DNA from: Azospirillum sp. SYSU D00513
GTDB lineage: Bacteria > Pseudomonadota > Alphaproteobacteria > Azospirillales > Azospirillaceae
Direction of reading: 5' to 3'
Length of the DNA: 64,000 nucleotides
Assembly: GCF_017356015.1 (NCBI RefSeq)
Contig: NZ_JAFIQV010000020.1
Location: 49,066 to 113,065, forward strand
Positions 1-9,157 of this stretch are shown piece after piece; position 1 is the stretch's first letter, and the number at the start of each line of letters is the position of its first letter. The notes under the pieces were generated by a model, which saw nothing but the letters and a program-made list of their open reading frames with translations, had not been told where the DNA came from and made no database searches. The translations under genes and the position numbers were made by a program.

Positions 1-3000
1 GCTGCCAGGCGCGGTAACGCACCCCGCCGACATACTCGCCCTCGACACCCGTGGGGATCAGCGGCACGCGGCGGCCGTGGCAGGTCACGATGTGGCGTTC
101 GCCGATCAGCCCGTTCACCCGGACCTGGAGCCGTTCGACGGAGCTGTCCACGTAGCGGACCGTGCCGCCGCCGCCCGGCTCCTCGCCCAGCACGTGCCAG
201 GGCTCCAGCGCCATGCGCAACTCCAGCGTGATGCTGCGCTGGTTGACCTGGCCGTAGACCGGGAAGCGGAAGTTGAAGTGCGGATCGAACCAGGATTCCT
301 GGAAATCGAAGCCATGCTCGCGCAGGTCCGCCAGCACGTCCGCCATGTCCTGCTGGAGGAAATAGGGCAGCATGAAGCGGTCGTGCAGCTCCGTTCCCCA
401 GCGCACCAGCCGGTTCTTGTAGGGCGCGTTCCAGAATCGCGCGACCAGCGCCCGCATCAGCAGCTGCTGGGTCAGGCTCATCTCGGCGTGGGGCGGCATC
501 TCGAAGGCGCGGAACTCGACGAGTCCGAGCCGCCCGGTGGAGCTGTCGGGCGAATAGAGCTTGTCGATGCAGAACTCGGCGCGGTGGGTGTTGCCCTGCA
601 CGTCGGTCAGCAGGTTGCGCAGCACGCGGTCCACCAGCCAGGGCGGGCAGCCGTTGGAGGAGGCCGCCTCGTCCAGCTTGTTGAAGGCGATCTCCAGCTC
701 ATAGAGCGTGTCATCGCGGGCCTCGTCCACGCGCGGGGCCTGGCTGGTCGGGCCGATGAACAGACCGGAGAAGACGTAGGACAGGGCCGGGTGGTTCTGC
801 CAGAAGGTGATCAGGCTGCGCAGCATGTCCGGCCGGCGCAGGAAGGGGCTGTCCGCCGGGGTGGCGGCGCCCATGACCACGTGGTTGCCGCCGCCGGTGC
901 CGGTGTGGCGCCCGTCGATCATGAACTTCTCGGCAGCCAGCCGCGACTGGCGCGCGTCCTCGTACAGCGCGGTGGTGTTGCGCACCAGCTCGTCCCAGGA
1001 AGCGGAGGGCTGGATGTTCACCTCGATCACGCCGGGGTCCGGCGTCACCGCCAGCGAGTTCAGGCGCGGGTCGCGCGGCGGCTGGTAGCCCTCGATCACC
1101 ACGGGCAGGTCGAGTTCGAGCGCCGTGGCCTCGATCTCCGCCAGCATCGCCAGATAATCCTCCAGCGTGTTCATCGGCGGCATGAACAGGTGGATGCGCC
1201 CGTTGCGCGCCTCGCAGGCGAGCGCCGTGCGGACGATCCACCAGGCCGACTTGCCTTCCTCCGGCATCTCGGTGCGGACCTCGGCCATCGCGCGCTGGAT
1301 CTGCGCGCTACGGGCGCCGGGGGGCATGCCACGGCCGGCGGGGGGCTCGTCGGCGCCCTTGATCGCGCGCTGGCGCAAGGGGACCGGGTGCGGGGGCAGC
1401 GGCGCCCGCTCCTCGAAGGGGTCGGTTTCCCAATGGTAGGGATAGTCCTGCGGCGCCACCCAGGGCAGGGAGCCGAGCGGCAGGCGATAGCCGATGGCGC
1501 TGTCGCCGGGCATCAGGAACAGCCGCTCCTGCCGCAAGGGCCAGGTGCTGGACAGCCAGACGGGTCCCTGCTGCGTCATCTTGCGGCTGATCGGCAGGGC
1601 GAAGCCGACCGGCTCGGACAGTCCCCGGCCGAAGACGCGGGCAAGGCGCTCGCGCTCTTCCGGATCCTCGAGCTTGCTGTCGAGCGGATCGACGTTCACG
1701 GGAAGCTGCTGCTCCCGCCGGATGTAGTGCCAGGGGTCCTCGTAGGCCGCGACGACCAGCGCCGGGTCGATGCCGATCCTCTTCGCCAGGGTGACCAGGA
1801 ACAGCCCGGCCTCCGGAGCCTTGTGGCCGTAATCGACGTCCTCCCGCGCCAGCAGGTCGGAGTTTGCCCAGAGCGCCTCGCCGTCGCGGCGCCAGTAGAG
1901 GGTCAGCGCCCAGCGCGGCAGGGATTCGCCCGGATACCATTTGCCCTGGCCGAAATGCAGCAGGCCGCCCGGCGCGAAGCGCCGCATCAGCCGGTGGATG
2001 AGGTCGCCGGCCATACGCCGCTTGGTGGGTCCGACCGCGCTGGTGTTCCACTCCGGCGCTTCCATGTCGTCGACGGAAACGAAGGTCGGCTCGCCGCCCA
2101 TGGTCAGCCGGACGTCGCCCTCGTTCAGCAAGGCGTCCACGCGCTTGCCCAGCGCGTCGATGGCGGCCCACTGCCGGGGAGCGTAGGGCTTGGTGACGCG
2201 TGGTGCCTCGTAGATGCGGGTGACCGACATCTCGTGGCGGAACTCCACCTCGGCCTCGTCCACGAGGCCGGAGATGGGTGCGGCCGAGGAGGCGTCGGGC
2301 GTGCAGGCCAGCGGGATGTGCCCCTCGCCGGCCAGCAGGCCCGAGGTGGGGTCGAGCCCGACCCAGCCGGCGCCGGGCAGGAACACCTCGGTCCAGGCGT
2401 GCAGGTCGGTGAAGTCGTTCTCCGGACCGGAGGGGCCGTCGATGGCCTTCTGGTCGGCGGTGAGCTGGATCAGGTAGCCGGACACGAAACGCGCGGCCAG
2501 ACCCATGTGGCGGCAGATCTGGACGAGCAGCCAGGCCGAATCGCGGCAGGAGCCGGTGCGGTTGCCCAGCGTCTCCTCGCAGCTCTGGATGCCGGGCTCG
2601 AGCCGGATGACGTAGCCGATCTCCTGCTGGAGGCGGCGGTTGATCTCGATGATGGCGTTGATCGTCGCGGTCGGCTCGCGCGACACGGTCTTCAGATAGG
2701 CGGCCAGCAGGGGGCCCGGCTCCTCCGTCTCCATGTAGGGGCGCAGCTCGCGGGCCAGCCAGGGCTCGTAGGCGAAGGGGAAGGTCTGCGCCTTCTCCTC
2801 AAGGAAGAAGTCGAAGGGGTTGATCGACGCCATCTCGGCGACGAGGTCGACCTCGACGATGAACTCGCGGGTCTTTTCCGGGAAGACGAACCGGGCCTGG
2901 AAGTTGGACTGGGGGTCCTGCTGCCAGTTCAGGAAATGTTTCTTCGGCGTGACCTTCAGCGAATAGCTGAGAATGGGGGTCCGGCAATGCGGGGCGGGGC

Positions 3001-3085
3001 GCAGACGCACGATCTGGGGTCCCAACGACACCAGACGATCATAGTGGTAGATGCTTTTGTGGTTCAGCGCGACGTGGATCGCCAT
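1..3085 (-). CDS. transglutaminase-like / DUF2126 family protein (C-terminus cut by window edge)
   Basis: This large cytoplasmic protein (at least 1028 residues visible, running off the left edge) starts at the ATG complementary to 3083-3085. It has a transglutaminase N-terminal region of about residues 1-120, which looks like a bacterial transglutaminase beta domain. A transglutaminase-like core follows with the full triad: Cys180 in GSCRDSA, His229 in DLHAWTE and Asp245 in LDPTSG. The long remainder, from about residue 300, matches the DUF2126 type, with stretches such as GGEPTFVS, GRHTGTGGGNH and FRAFEMPPHA. Family knowledge: DUF2126 fusions usually sit with circularly permuted ATP-grasp and alpha-E (DUF403) genes in a putative peptide-modifying operon. 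Any such partners would lie beyond the left edge. The substrate is unknown. The 1-kb open frame on the opposite strand is a shadow. Confidence 0.9.
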   Translation of the reverse strand, partial: MAIHVALNHKSIYHYDRLVSLGPQIVRLRPAPHCRTPILSYSLKVTPKKHFLNWQQDPQSNFQARFVFPEKTREFIVEVDLVAEMASINPFDFFLEEKAQTFPFAYEPWLARELRPYMETEEPGPLLAAYLKTVSREPTATINAIIEINRRLQQEIGYVIRLEPGIQSCEETLGNRTGSCRDSAWLLVQICRHMGLAARFVSGYLIQLTADQKAIDGPSGPENDFTDLHAWTEVFLPGAGWVGLDPTSGLLAGEGHIPLACTPDASSAAPISGLVDEAEVEFRHEMSVTRIYEAPRVTKPYAPRQWAAIDALGKRVDALLNEGDVRLTMGGEPTFVSVDDMEAPEWNTSAVGPTKRRMAGDLIHRLMRRFAPGGLLHFGQGKWYPGESLPRWALTLYWRRDGEALWANSDLLAREDVDYGHKAPEAGLFLVTLAKRIGIDPALVVAAYEDPWHYIRREQQLPVNVDPLDSKLEDPEERERLARVFGRGLSEPVGFALPISRKMTQQGPVWLSSTWPLRQERLFLMPGDSAIGYRLPLGSLPWVAPQDYPYHWETDPFEERAPLPPHPVPLRQRAIKGADEPPAGRGMPPGARSAQIQRAMAEVRTEMPEEGKSAWWIVRTALACEARNGRIHLFMPPMNTLEDYLAMLAEIEATALELDLPVVIEGYQPPRDPRLNSLAVTPDPGVIEVNIQPSASWDELVRNTTALYEDARQSRLAAEKFMIDGRHTGTGGGNHVVMGAATPADSPFLRRPDMLRSLITFWQNHPALSYVFSGLFIGPTSQAPRVDEARDDTLYELEIAFNKLDEAASSNGCPPWLVDRVLRNLLTDVQGNTHRAEFCIDKLYSPDSSTGRLGLVEFRAFEMPPHAEMSLTQQLLMRALVARFWNAPYKNRLVRWGTELHDRFMLPYFLQQDMADVLADLREHGFDFQESWFDPHFNFRFPVYGQVNQRSITLELRMALEPWHVLGEEPGGGGTVRYVDSSVERLQVRVNGLIGERHIVTCHGRRVPLIPTGVEGEYVGGVRYRAWQ

Positions 3086-3326
3086 CTATGCCTACCTCTC
3101 CCAAGAGTCCGAGCCGGTTGCACGTTTTCATCGACGCATTTCGACCAACAGGCTGCGCGGCTGAGGCGTTGCGCAAAAGCCACGCACCCGCACAAGCGGC
3201 CAAGGCCACTGTTTCCCGTGCCTTATCAGAGCTATAAAGATCTTTCTTCGCAAGGGCGAAGGGGGAGGGCGCGGCCCGCCGGCACCGTTTCGTGGTGCCG
3301 GGCGGCAGGCGCGCCGGACGTCGTCG
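3086..3326. promoter_or_regulatory. divergent intergenic region, probable promoters
   Basis: This 241-base spacer separates two divergently transcribed genes, so it must carry both promoters. A TATAAA hexamer near 3232 in a locally AT-richer patch could be a -10 element for the rightward gene. No clear -35 partner at the right distance is seen. Nothing else is recognisable here. Confidence 0.35.
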
Positions 3327-4289
3327 ATGAGGATGGACGGTCCCATGGCTCTGCGGGCGGCCACGCCGATGGCCAAATTGATGGCCAGATCGATCACCGG
3401 GCCGGCCGGCGCCAGGGGTGCCGGGGAGGGAACGGCGCGCGGGGTCGTCACCGGGAACTACTTCAACTTCAATCCCCTGCCGCCGCAGCCTGACCTATTG
3501 GGAAAGCCGCTGGTCGTGCCCGACCTGCCGGCGCACAAGCGGCCGAAGGAGAATTGGCGCGGCCGCTTCCAGCGCCTGCTCGTGGGGCTGCGTCTCGGAC
3601 GCCAGTCGGCGGGCACGCGCCTGCGTTGGAAGATGCAGGACACGCTCGCCTCGGTGGTGGCCTCGGTGTCCGCGGCGGCGCAGAGGCCGAACCGGCGGGC
3701 TCCGGCGGCGCGTGGCGGCGGCACCGTGCCGGTGGTCACGGTCCGTCATCCCTACCATCTGCGGCACGTGTTCGACATGCTTCCACAGATTCCCGACGAG
3801 GTCGCGGCCGAACGGCGTTTCCTGGAACTCGTCCTGATGCGTATCCTCCGGCGCTATGGCGAACAGGTCGGGCTCATGCGCGGTGGCGCCTTCTCCTTCG
3901 AGGCGGAGGCGAAGGAATATCTGCTCGCCGGCTTCCGGATGGAGCGCCAGATCAAGCAATTCACGAATCCCGACGAACGGTTCGCCGCGCTGCAGGCGAT
4001 TCACACCGCCTATTTCCATGGGCGAAACTATTACTATTACGCCCTGCTGCGGCGGGAAAAGCTGAACCCAGAGAACAAGCTGTTCATGCTGTTCTCGCGC
4101 GCCTGCTACTTCAACGCCCGCATCGACTGGAACGGCGAGCTTCTGGAGAAGCCATCCCCGCGCTCGCTGCCGGACCGGGACACGATGATGTTCTACATCC
4201 AGCGGGACCGGACGGTGCTCACGCGCTACCGCGAGGACCCCGATTTCCAGCGCCAGATCAAAGCCATCCTGCGGGCCTTTCCGGAATAG
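3327..4289 (+). CDS. hypothetical protein, divergent from the transglutaminase gene
   Basis: This gene encodes about 320 residues and I do not recognise it. The first 50 or so residues are Ala/Gly/Met-rich and probably disordered. Residues 60-130 are basic, and the C-terminal 190 residues look globular and helical, rich in Tyr, Arg and Leu, with a run of four Tyr in HGRNYYYYALL. There is no signal peptide, membrane segment or known catalytic motif. The start is uncertain: ATG codons at 3327, 3333 and 3345 are all in frame and none has a strong Shine-Dalgarno sequence. It is transcribed away from the transglutaminase gene across a 241-base gap, so the two could share a control region. Codon usage looks typical of the neighbours and the frame excludes alternatives through the conserved-looking C-terminus, so I take it as real. 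Confidence 0.7.
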   Translation: MRMDGPMALRAATPMAKLMARSITGPAGARGAGEGTARGVVTGNYFNFNPLPPQPDLLGKPLVVPDLPAHKRPKENWRGRFQRLLVGLRLGRQSAGTRLRWKMQDTLASVVASVSAAAQRPNRRAPAARGGGTVPVVTVRHPYHLRHVFDMLPQIPDEVAAERRFLELVLMRILRRYGEQVGLMRGGAFSFEAEAKEYLLAGFRMERQIKQFTNPDERFAALQAIHTAYFHGRNYYYYALLRREKLNPENKLFMLFSRACYFNARIDWNGELLEKPSPRSLPDRDTMMFYIQRDRTVLTRYREDPDFQRQIKAILRAFPE

Positions 4290-4301
4290 GAGGCTCTTGC
4301 C

Positions 4302-5210
4302 CTACAGGACTTCGATGGCGAAGCGCACCGTGGTGGACAGCCGCTCGCCGGGCGCCAGGCTGAGCAGGCCGCTGTCGCTCTCTTCCGGTCGATTGTGGGC
4401 ATCGGTCATGTGGGTGACCGGTTCCAGGCAGAAGAAATCCCCGCCCATCGGCGCATAGACCACGAGATGGCCGTAGGGACCCTCGGCCGTGACGGACAGG
4501 CCAAGCTTGCGGTCGGGCCAGGCGATGAAGGCCTCGCCGTCCCAGCCCGCGAAGCAGTTGTCGAGAACCAGCTCGTCCATGACGGCGCCGCCGGTGAAGG
4601 CCCACTCCTCGGGCAGGGTAATGCGCTGGTCGGGCAGCATCGCCGCATCGTTCATCCAAACCGAGCCGAGCCGGGCCGTGACCCGCGTCCCCGCCGGCTT
4701 CGGAAAATGGGGGTGGAGCCCCATGCCCGAGGGCATCGGCGTGTCACCCTCGTTGGTCAGATCGAGCGTGACCGTGATCGCGTCGGGCTCCAGCCCGAAG
4801 GTCTGGACGGCCGTGTAGCTCCAAGGCCAGGCACCGGCCGCGTGGCGGAAGCTCAGCCGGGCGGACGCGGCATCGCAGCGGTCGACCTGCCAGGCCGAAG
4901 TCCAGCCATGGCCGTGGATGGCGTGGGGGCAGGGCGGCTGGTTCAGCGGCAGCGCGACGTCGCGGCCCGCGAAGTGGAAGCGCCCCTCGGCGATGCGGTT
5001 GGAGAAGGGGAAGAGCGGGTAGCAGGCCATGTCGTGGGCCGAACCGTCGCGCATCCGCTGCTCGGCCGCCGGACGCATCAGTTCGACGGGGCCTCCGCCC
5101 GCCGTCGGGCCGTGCCAGGTCAGACGCCCGATGGAGCCGCCGCAACGCGGATTCAGCACGCATTCCAGCGCGCCGCTGCGCAACGTTACCATCTCGAGGG
5201 CATCAAGCAT
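4302..5210 (-). CDS. aldose 1-epimerase family protein
   Basis: The product is a 302-residue galactose-mutarotase-fold protein, predicted to interconvert the alpha and beta anomers of a hexose or related sugar. Features seen are the N-terminal strand region ending in NPRCGGSIG, CYPLFPFSNRI (a typical sugar-pocket segment), the HGHGW histidine motif near residue 100, and MGLHPHFP, which carries the second conserved histidine. The start at 5210 is chosen over an ATG six codons later because GGAG lies 7 bases upstream of it. A longer frame to 5552 has no good ribosome site and its extra residues look non-coding. The gene ends only 12 bases from the stop of the convergent unknown gene, with no hairpin between. 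The exact sugar cannot be told from sequence. Confidence 0.85.
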   Translation of the reverse strand: MLDALEMVTLRSGALECVLNPRCGGSIGRLTWHGPTAGGGPVELMRPAAEQRMRDGSAHDMACYPLFPFSNRIAEGRFHFAGRDVALPLNQPPCPHAIHGHGWTSAWQVDRCDAASARLSFRHAAGAWPWSYTAVQTFGLEPDAITVTLDLTNEGDTPMPSGMGLHPHFPKPAGTRVTARLGSVWMNDAAMLPDQRITLPEEWAFTGGAVMDELVLDNCFAGWDGEAFIAWPDRKLGLSVTAEGPYGHLVVYAPMGGDFFCLEPVTHMTDAHNRPEESDSGLLSLAPGERLSTTVRFAIEVL

Positions 5211-5490
5211 GTACGGGCTCCGGTCGACGATGCATGCTGCACCGCAATGAGTGTGACGGATGGCGGGGGACCCACGCAATGTCATTGTGTGGACCGCCGC
5301 TCCGCAGACCGGAAAACATCCCGAATGCTCTGGCCGGCGCGGTGCGCGGACGCAGGGCGGGCCAGAAGGCGACCGGGGAGGCATCCGGGCGCCGCGGCCC
5401 GCCATGTAGTCCATGGGCATATACGATGCCTTTACCAAAGGGCGGCGACAATGACGTGATCTCGGTGCGGTGCACCACGGGAGAGCATCC
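5211..5490. other. intergenic region upstream of the epimerase and of a possible small ORF
   Basis: These 280 bases lie between divergent genes. I see no gene, RNA or repeat that I can support. It presumably holds the epimerase promoter on the minus strand and a promoter for the small ORF and kinase on the plus strand. Confidence 0.4.
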
Positions 5491-5637
5491 ATGGCGGCGT
5501 ACCGCCGGAGATACGGGCTTGTGGAACAAGGGCTGGTGGAACAGGATCTCAACGCGATCCGCTACGGCAATCCGGCAAAGGGCCATCGACACGCGCCCAT
5601 GACGATGCCGTTCCTGCCAAAGGTCATTGCGTGCTGA
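5491..5637 (+). CDS. possible small ORF (48 aa) coupled to the kinase gene
   Basis: An ATG at 5491 is preceded by GGGAGAG at a 6-base distance, the best Shine-Dalgarno sequence in this stretch. It opens a 48-codon frame that reads MAAYRRRYG at the N-terminus, contains a short GLVEQ/LVEQD duplication and ends in KVIAC. Its TGA (5635-5637) overlaps the GTG start of the kinase at 5631 in the string GTGCTGA, an arrangement often seen in translational coupling. I do not recognise the peptide. It may be a real microprotein, a translated leader, or chance. The kinase start itself lacks a convincing ribosome site, which favours coupling. Confidence 0.4.
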   Translation: MAAYRRRYGLVEQGLVEQDLNAIRYGNPAKGHRHAPMTMPFLPKVIAC

Positions 5638-8240
5638 AGGTCGCGCCTGCGCGGCCCGTCCAGTCCGGGAATGGGGCGGTTCCCATCCTGGAGGAGGCGG
5701 AGCCTTGCCGGACCCTGGCCGATTTTCATGGCCCTGGCGGGCGAACGGTCCTCGGCAACATCCTGCGCCGCCAGCTCGACTCGCAGTGGCTGACCCCGAC
5801 CGAACTGATCCACAACAGCCGTGCGCTGCGCCCGCTCCTGGAGCAGAGGGAGCTGATCGGCGCCCTCATCGCGCGGATCGCGGCAGCCCAGGCCCGCCAA
5901 TCTGGGCAGACGGCGGCGGAACGCCATGCGGCGATCGAAGGGGCGCTGGAGCAGACGGTCGCCCGGGCCGCAGACGCCCAACTCGCCTTCGCTCGCACGC
6001 CGAACGTCCGCTCGGCCGTCGACACGCTTCTCCTGCTGGGATCCGAGCGCAGCCCGACCGGGAACGCCGGCTATGATTGCCGCGTGGCGCTCAGCCTCGA
6101 CCTCTCCGGCGTCCGCGGATGGGGCGCCAAGCTCGACCGGCTGCTCCAGCTCATCCAGCCGGAGCGCCGGGAGGAGTTGACCGCCGCGGTGGATGACGTG
6201 ATCGGAGATCTGCTGGCCTCCCCCGGCGCCATGCAGGAACTGTTCGGGACCGGGAGCACGCAGACCGTCCTGCTGCTGAACCTGTGCGATCTGGTGCTCG
6301 GGCGCATCGCGGTCGGCCGCGCCGGTCCGGACCGGATGGGCGTGCTGAACGGCCTTTTCCGCCAGGGCAAGCTGCCCGTGGCGCAGGCGGCGGTGCTGGA
6401 CCGGCTTCGCCGTCACCTCCGTTCGCCGCAGCCTCTGGCGCCCGGACAGCCGCAACTCGAAGGAAAGACGCTGCAGGCCCTGCTCGCCAACCTTCTGACA
6501 CCGGCGGGCATGGCCGGCGGCGGACCCATGGCGGAGGCGCTCACCATTCGCTTCGCCCGGCGCCTGGAGGAGCAGGGAAGCGCCGACGCCTTGCAGCGGG
6601 CCGTGTGGGCGGTGTGCCGGGTCCAGGCCGACCTCGTCTGCACGCTCCATTATCTGGCCGCGCTGGCAACGGCGCCGCTGGCCGCACGGCTCATGGCCGA
6701 CATCGTGGGCGCCTTCGACCAGGCGCTCGGGAACGAGGCGCTGGTCGAGGCGATGGTCTTCGGGTCGGCGGACACGGAGCTGGTCCGGGACCGGCTGAAA
6801 GCGGCGGTCGCGGCCATCGAGTCGTCCGGCCTTCCGGGGCCGGAGCGGGCGCGCATCGCCGGGCGCGCGCTGCACATCGTGGACGAATACGCCCAGCGGG
6901 GAAGGCTCGGACGGCACCTGCTGGCGGTCGAGCCCGTGCCGCGCCGCCGAGCGATCCGGCTCGCGGAACTCGCCTGCTCCGGCATCGTCCGCGACGGTGG
7001 CGCTCTGCCGCTGATGCGCCAGAACATCATGGAGATCGTCCGCCATCCGAGCTTCCAGGGCGAACTATCCTCCCGCCGCAACGACACCATCGTCCAGGCC
7101 GAACTCAAGCGGCTGCATGAGCTTCTCGACCGTCTCCGCCAGGGCTCCCGCACACTGTCGCAGCCGCAGCGCCGGACCGGAGAGACCCTCACCGTCACCG
7201 CTGGCGTTGCCGCCATGGAGCCGCAGGCGAGCCCGCCGGATTCGACGCCCCCGGCGCAGACCGCCTCTCCGCCCCAGCTCCGCTGCCAGGGCTGTTTCGC
7301 CGTTCTGGCCGGTGTCGGGCCCTGCGGGCTTTGCGGCTATCCGGCCCGAATGGAGAATCGGAGAGGGATCCATCTCGCACCCGGAACGGGGCTGAAGGAG
7401 CGTTACCGGACCGGCGGGATCCTGGGCCAGGGCGGCTTCGGTGCGACCTATATCGGCTGGGACGAGCGGCATCAGGCCAGGGTGGCCATCAAGGAATACT
7501 ACCCGGCGAACCTCATCGCACGCGCCGTCGGCACCCCGCAGGTGACCCCCTTCTCCGACGAGCACGCGCAGAGCTTCGCCGCCGGCCTCGCGAAGTTCTT
7601 CAACGAGGCCCAGCTTCTGGCGCAGCTGCGGGACATCAAGGGGGTCGTCGCCGTCCGTGACTGCTTCAAGGAGAACGGCACCGCCTATCTGGTGATGGAG
7701 TTGCTGGAGGGGCCGACCCTGAAGCGCTGCGTGACGGACAATGGCGGACGGCTCGATCTGCGGCGGGCCATGGCGATCCTGACTCCGGTCATGGCCACCC
7801 TGCAGACCGTCCACGACCGGGGCCTGATCCATCGGGACGTCAGCCCCGACAACATCGTGATCACGCCGTCGGACGGCCCGAAGCTGCTGGATTTCGGCGC
7901 GGCCCGCACGACGGCGGCACGGCCGGGGCTCCAGGCCGCGAACTTCACCGTGATCCTGAAGCCGGGCTATGCCCCGCCGGAACAATATGCCGAGGACGGG
8001 CATCAGGGGCCCTGGACGGACGTCTATGCCCTGTGCGCGACCTTCTACCGCGCCCTGACCGGAAAAGTGCCGCCCGACGCGACCACCCGCTTCCTCAGCG
8101 ACAAGGTCCCGGCCCTGGGCGAGTTCGGCGTCGTGGCGCCGCGCGGCTTGGAGGCCACGCTGATGGCCGGCCTGTGCATGCGCCACCAGGACCGCCCGCA
8201 ATCGATGCGCGAGCTTCTGGCCGCGTTCGGCAGGCGGTAG
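5631..8240 (+). CDS. Ser/Thr protein kinase with unassigned N-terminal half and zinc-ribbon linker
   Basis: This is an 869-residue protein. Residues 1 to about 530 are helical, Ala/Arg/Leu-rich, and match nothing I recognise. Residues 552-568 form a CxxC-x9-CxxC zinc-ribbon-like knuckle (C552, C555, C565, C568). Residues 585-869 are a Hanks-type kinase: glycine loop GQGGFGATY, VAIK lysine K621, catalytic loop HRDVSPDN with D736, DFG aspartate D754, and an APPEQY substrate-loop segment. The position after the catalytic Asp-Val is Ser rather than the usual Lys, a variant found in some bacterial kinases. There is no membrane segment, PASTA or other external sensor, so it should act in the cytoplasm. 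The start is a GTG overlapping the stop of the small ORF. Substrate and partner are unknown. Confidence 0.88.
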   Translation: MLKVAPARPVQSGNGAVPILEEAEPCRTLADFHGPGGRTVLGNILRRQLDSQWLTPTELIHNSRALRPLLEQRELIGALIARIAAAQARQSGQTAAERHAAIEGALEQTVARAADAQLAFARTPNVRSAVDTLLLLGSERSPTGNAGYDCRVALSLDLSGVRGWGAKLDRLLQLIQPERREELTAAVDDVIGDLLASPGAMQELFGTGSTQTVLLLNLCDLVLGRIAVGRAGPDRMGVLNGLFRQGKLPVAQAAVLDRLRRHLRSPQPLAPGQPQLEGKTLQALLANLLTPAGMAGGGPMAEALTIRFARRLEEQGSADALQRAVWAVCRVQADLVCTLHYLAALATAPLAARLMADIVGAFDQALGNEALVEAMVFGSADTELVRDRLKAAVAAIESSGLPGPERARIAGRALHIVDEYAQRGRLGRHLLAVEPVPRRRAIRLAELACSGIVRDGGALPLMRQNIMEIVRHPSFQGELSSRRNDTIVQAELKRLHELLDRLRQGSRTLSQPQRRTGETLTVTAGVAAMEPQASPPDSTPPAQTASPPQLRCQGCFAVLAGVGPCGLCGYPARMENRRGIHLAPGTGLKERYRTGGILGQGGFGATYIGWDERHQARVAIKEYYPANLIARAVGTPQVTPFSDEHAQSFAAGLAKFFNEAQLLAQLRDIKGVVAVRDCFKENGTAYLVMELLEGPTLKRCVTDNGGRLDLRRAMAILTPVMATLQTVHDRGLIHRDVSPDNIVITPSDGPKLLDFGAARTTAARPGLQAANFTVILKPGYAPPEQYAEDGHQGPWTDVYALCATFYRALTGKVPPDATTRFLSDKVPALGEFGVVAPRGLEATLMAGLCMRHQDRPQSMRELLAAFGRR

Positions 8241-8297
8241 AGGGCCGCCTTCGGAGGGCGCCGGAAAAGTGTGCCTGGAAAAGGGTTCCTGTAACGA

Positions 8298-8315
8298 GGC
8301 CGGCCTGGGCCGGCC
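8298..8315. terminator. GC-rich hairpin between convergent genes
   Basis: A 7-bp perfect inverted repeat (8298-8304 with 8309-8315, 4-base loop) sits between the kinase stop and the stop of the leftward cyclophilin gene. It has no T-tract, so terminator function is a guess from position. Confidence 0.35.
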
Positions 8316-8395
8316 GCCGCCGCCCCGGCGGAACCGTGAATGATCGGGGCGGCGGAAGCGGGCCGGGTGCTGCGCGCCCGGCCGTGCCGGGTGCC

Positions 8396-8944
8396 TTACT
8401 TGGCGTCCGCGGCGACCTGCATCTTGATGATCTTGTCCGGGTCGCTGACCTGGCCGTTGGAACCGGCGCCCTTCTTGATCTTGTGGACGTGCTCCATGCC
8501 CTCGACGACCTTGCCCCAGACCGTGTACTGGCGGTCGAGGAAGGAGGAGGGCGCGAAGCAGATGAAGAACTGGCTGTCGGCGCTGTTCGGGTCCTGGGCG
8601 CGGGCCATGGACAGCGTGCCCTCGACGTGCGGCTCGGCGTTGAACTCGGCCTTCAGCTTCTTGCCCGAGCCGCCCATGCCGGTGCCGGTGGGGTCGCCGG
8701 TCTGGGCCATGAAGCCCGCGATCACGCGATGGAAGACGATGCCGTCGTAGAAGCCCTGGCGCACCAGCTCCTTGATGCGCGCGACGTGGTTCGGCGCGAG
8801 GTCGGGACGCATCTCGATGACGACACGGCCGTCCTTGAGGTCGAGGTAGAGGGTGTTTTCCGGATCCAAGGCCTTGGCCTCCCCTTGAACGAAGATGAAG
8901 AAGGCGGCCAGGGCCGCCATGACGATTCGCGTCCACCGAAACAT
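8396..8944 (-). CDS. peptidylprolyl cis-trans isomerase, cyclophilin type, exported
   Basis: This is a 182-residue cyclophilin that catalyses prolyl-peptide bond isomerisation. An N-terminal hydrophobic segment (about residues 6-20, after MFRWTR) looks like a signal peptide ending near GEAKA, so it probably acts in the periplasm. The core shows YDGIVFHRVI with the catalytic Arg, FMAQTGDPTGTG, SMARAQDPNSADSQFFI and the YTVWGKV segment that closes the active site. Length is typical of bacterial PpiA/PpiB types. The start at 8944 is set by the signal peptide; the long upstream open frame is antisense to the YdbH gene. Specific PpiA versus PpiB naming is not safe from sequence alone. Confidence 0.92.
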   Translation of the reverse strand: MFRWTRIVMAALAAFFIFVQGEAKALDPENTLYLDLKDGRVVIEMRPDLAPNHVARIKELVRQGFYDGIVFHRVIAGFMAQTGDPTGTGMGGSGKKLKAEFNAEPHVEGTLSMARAQDPNSADSQFFICFAPSSFLDRQYTVWGKVVEGMEHVHKIKKGAGSNGQVSDPDKIIKMQVAADAK

Positions 8945-9157
8945 GCGAAACTCTCCGATGTGCCGATCCCGCGGTGCGGACCATAGGCGAATCCCGCCGC
9001 GATGCAAAGCCGCCGGGCGGACTATGTGACCTTTATGGGCAGGCGGCCGGCTCCGGCCGGCTCCCTGGCGCCCCCGCTGGATGGGCTGCTCCATGGAAGG
9101 TATCGTCGCCCGCGCGTGTTCATGACGGGTGAGGGAACGGTGGCCGGGAGGACGGGC

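Noticed and set aside
77..3493. Long rightward open frame of over 1100 codons opposite the transglutaminase gene
   Set aside because: The minus strand has clear family motifs with a full catalytic triad. The rightward product is low-complexity His/Gln/Arg/Gly-rich, as expected for an antisense frame in high-GC DNA.
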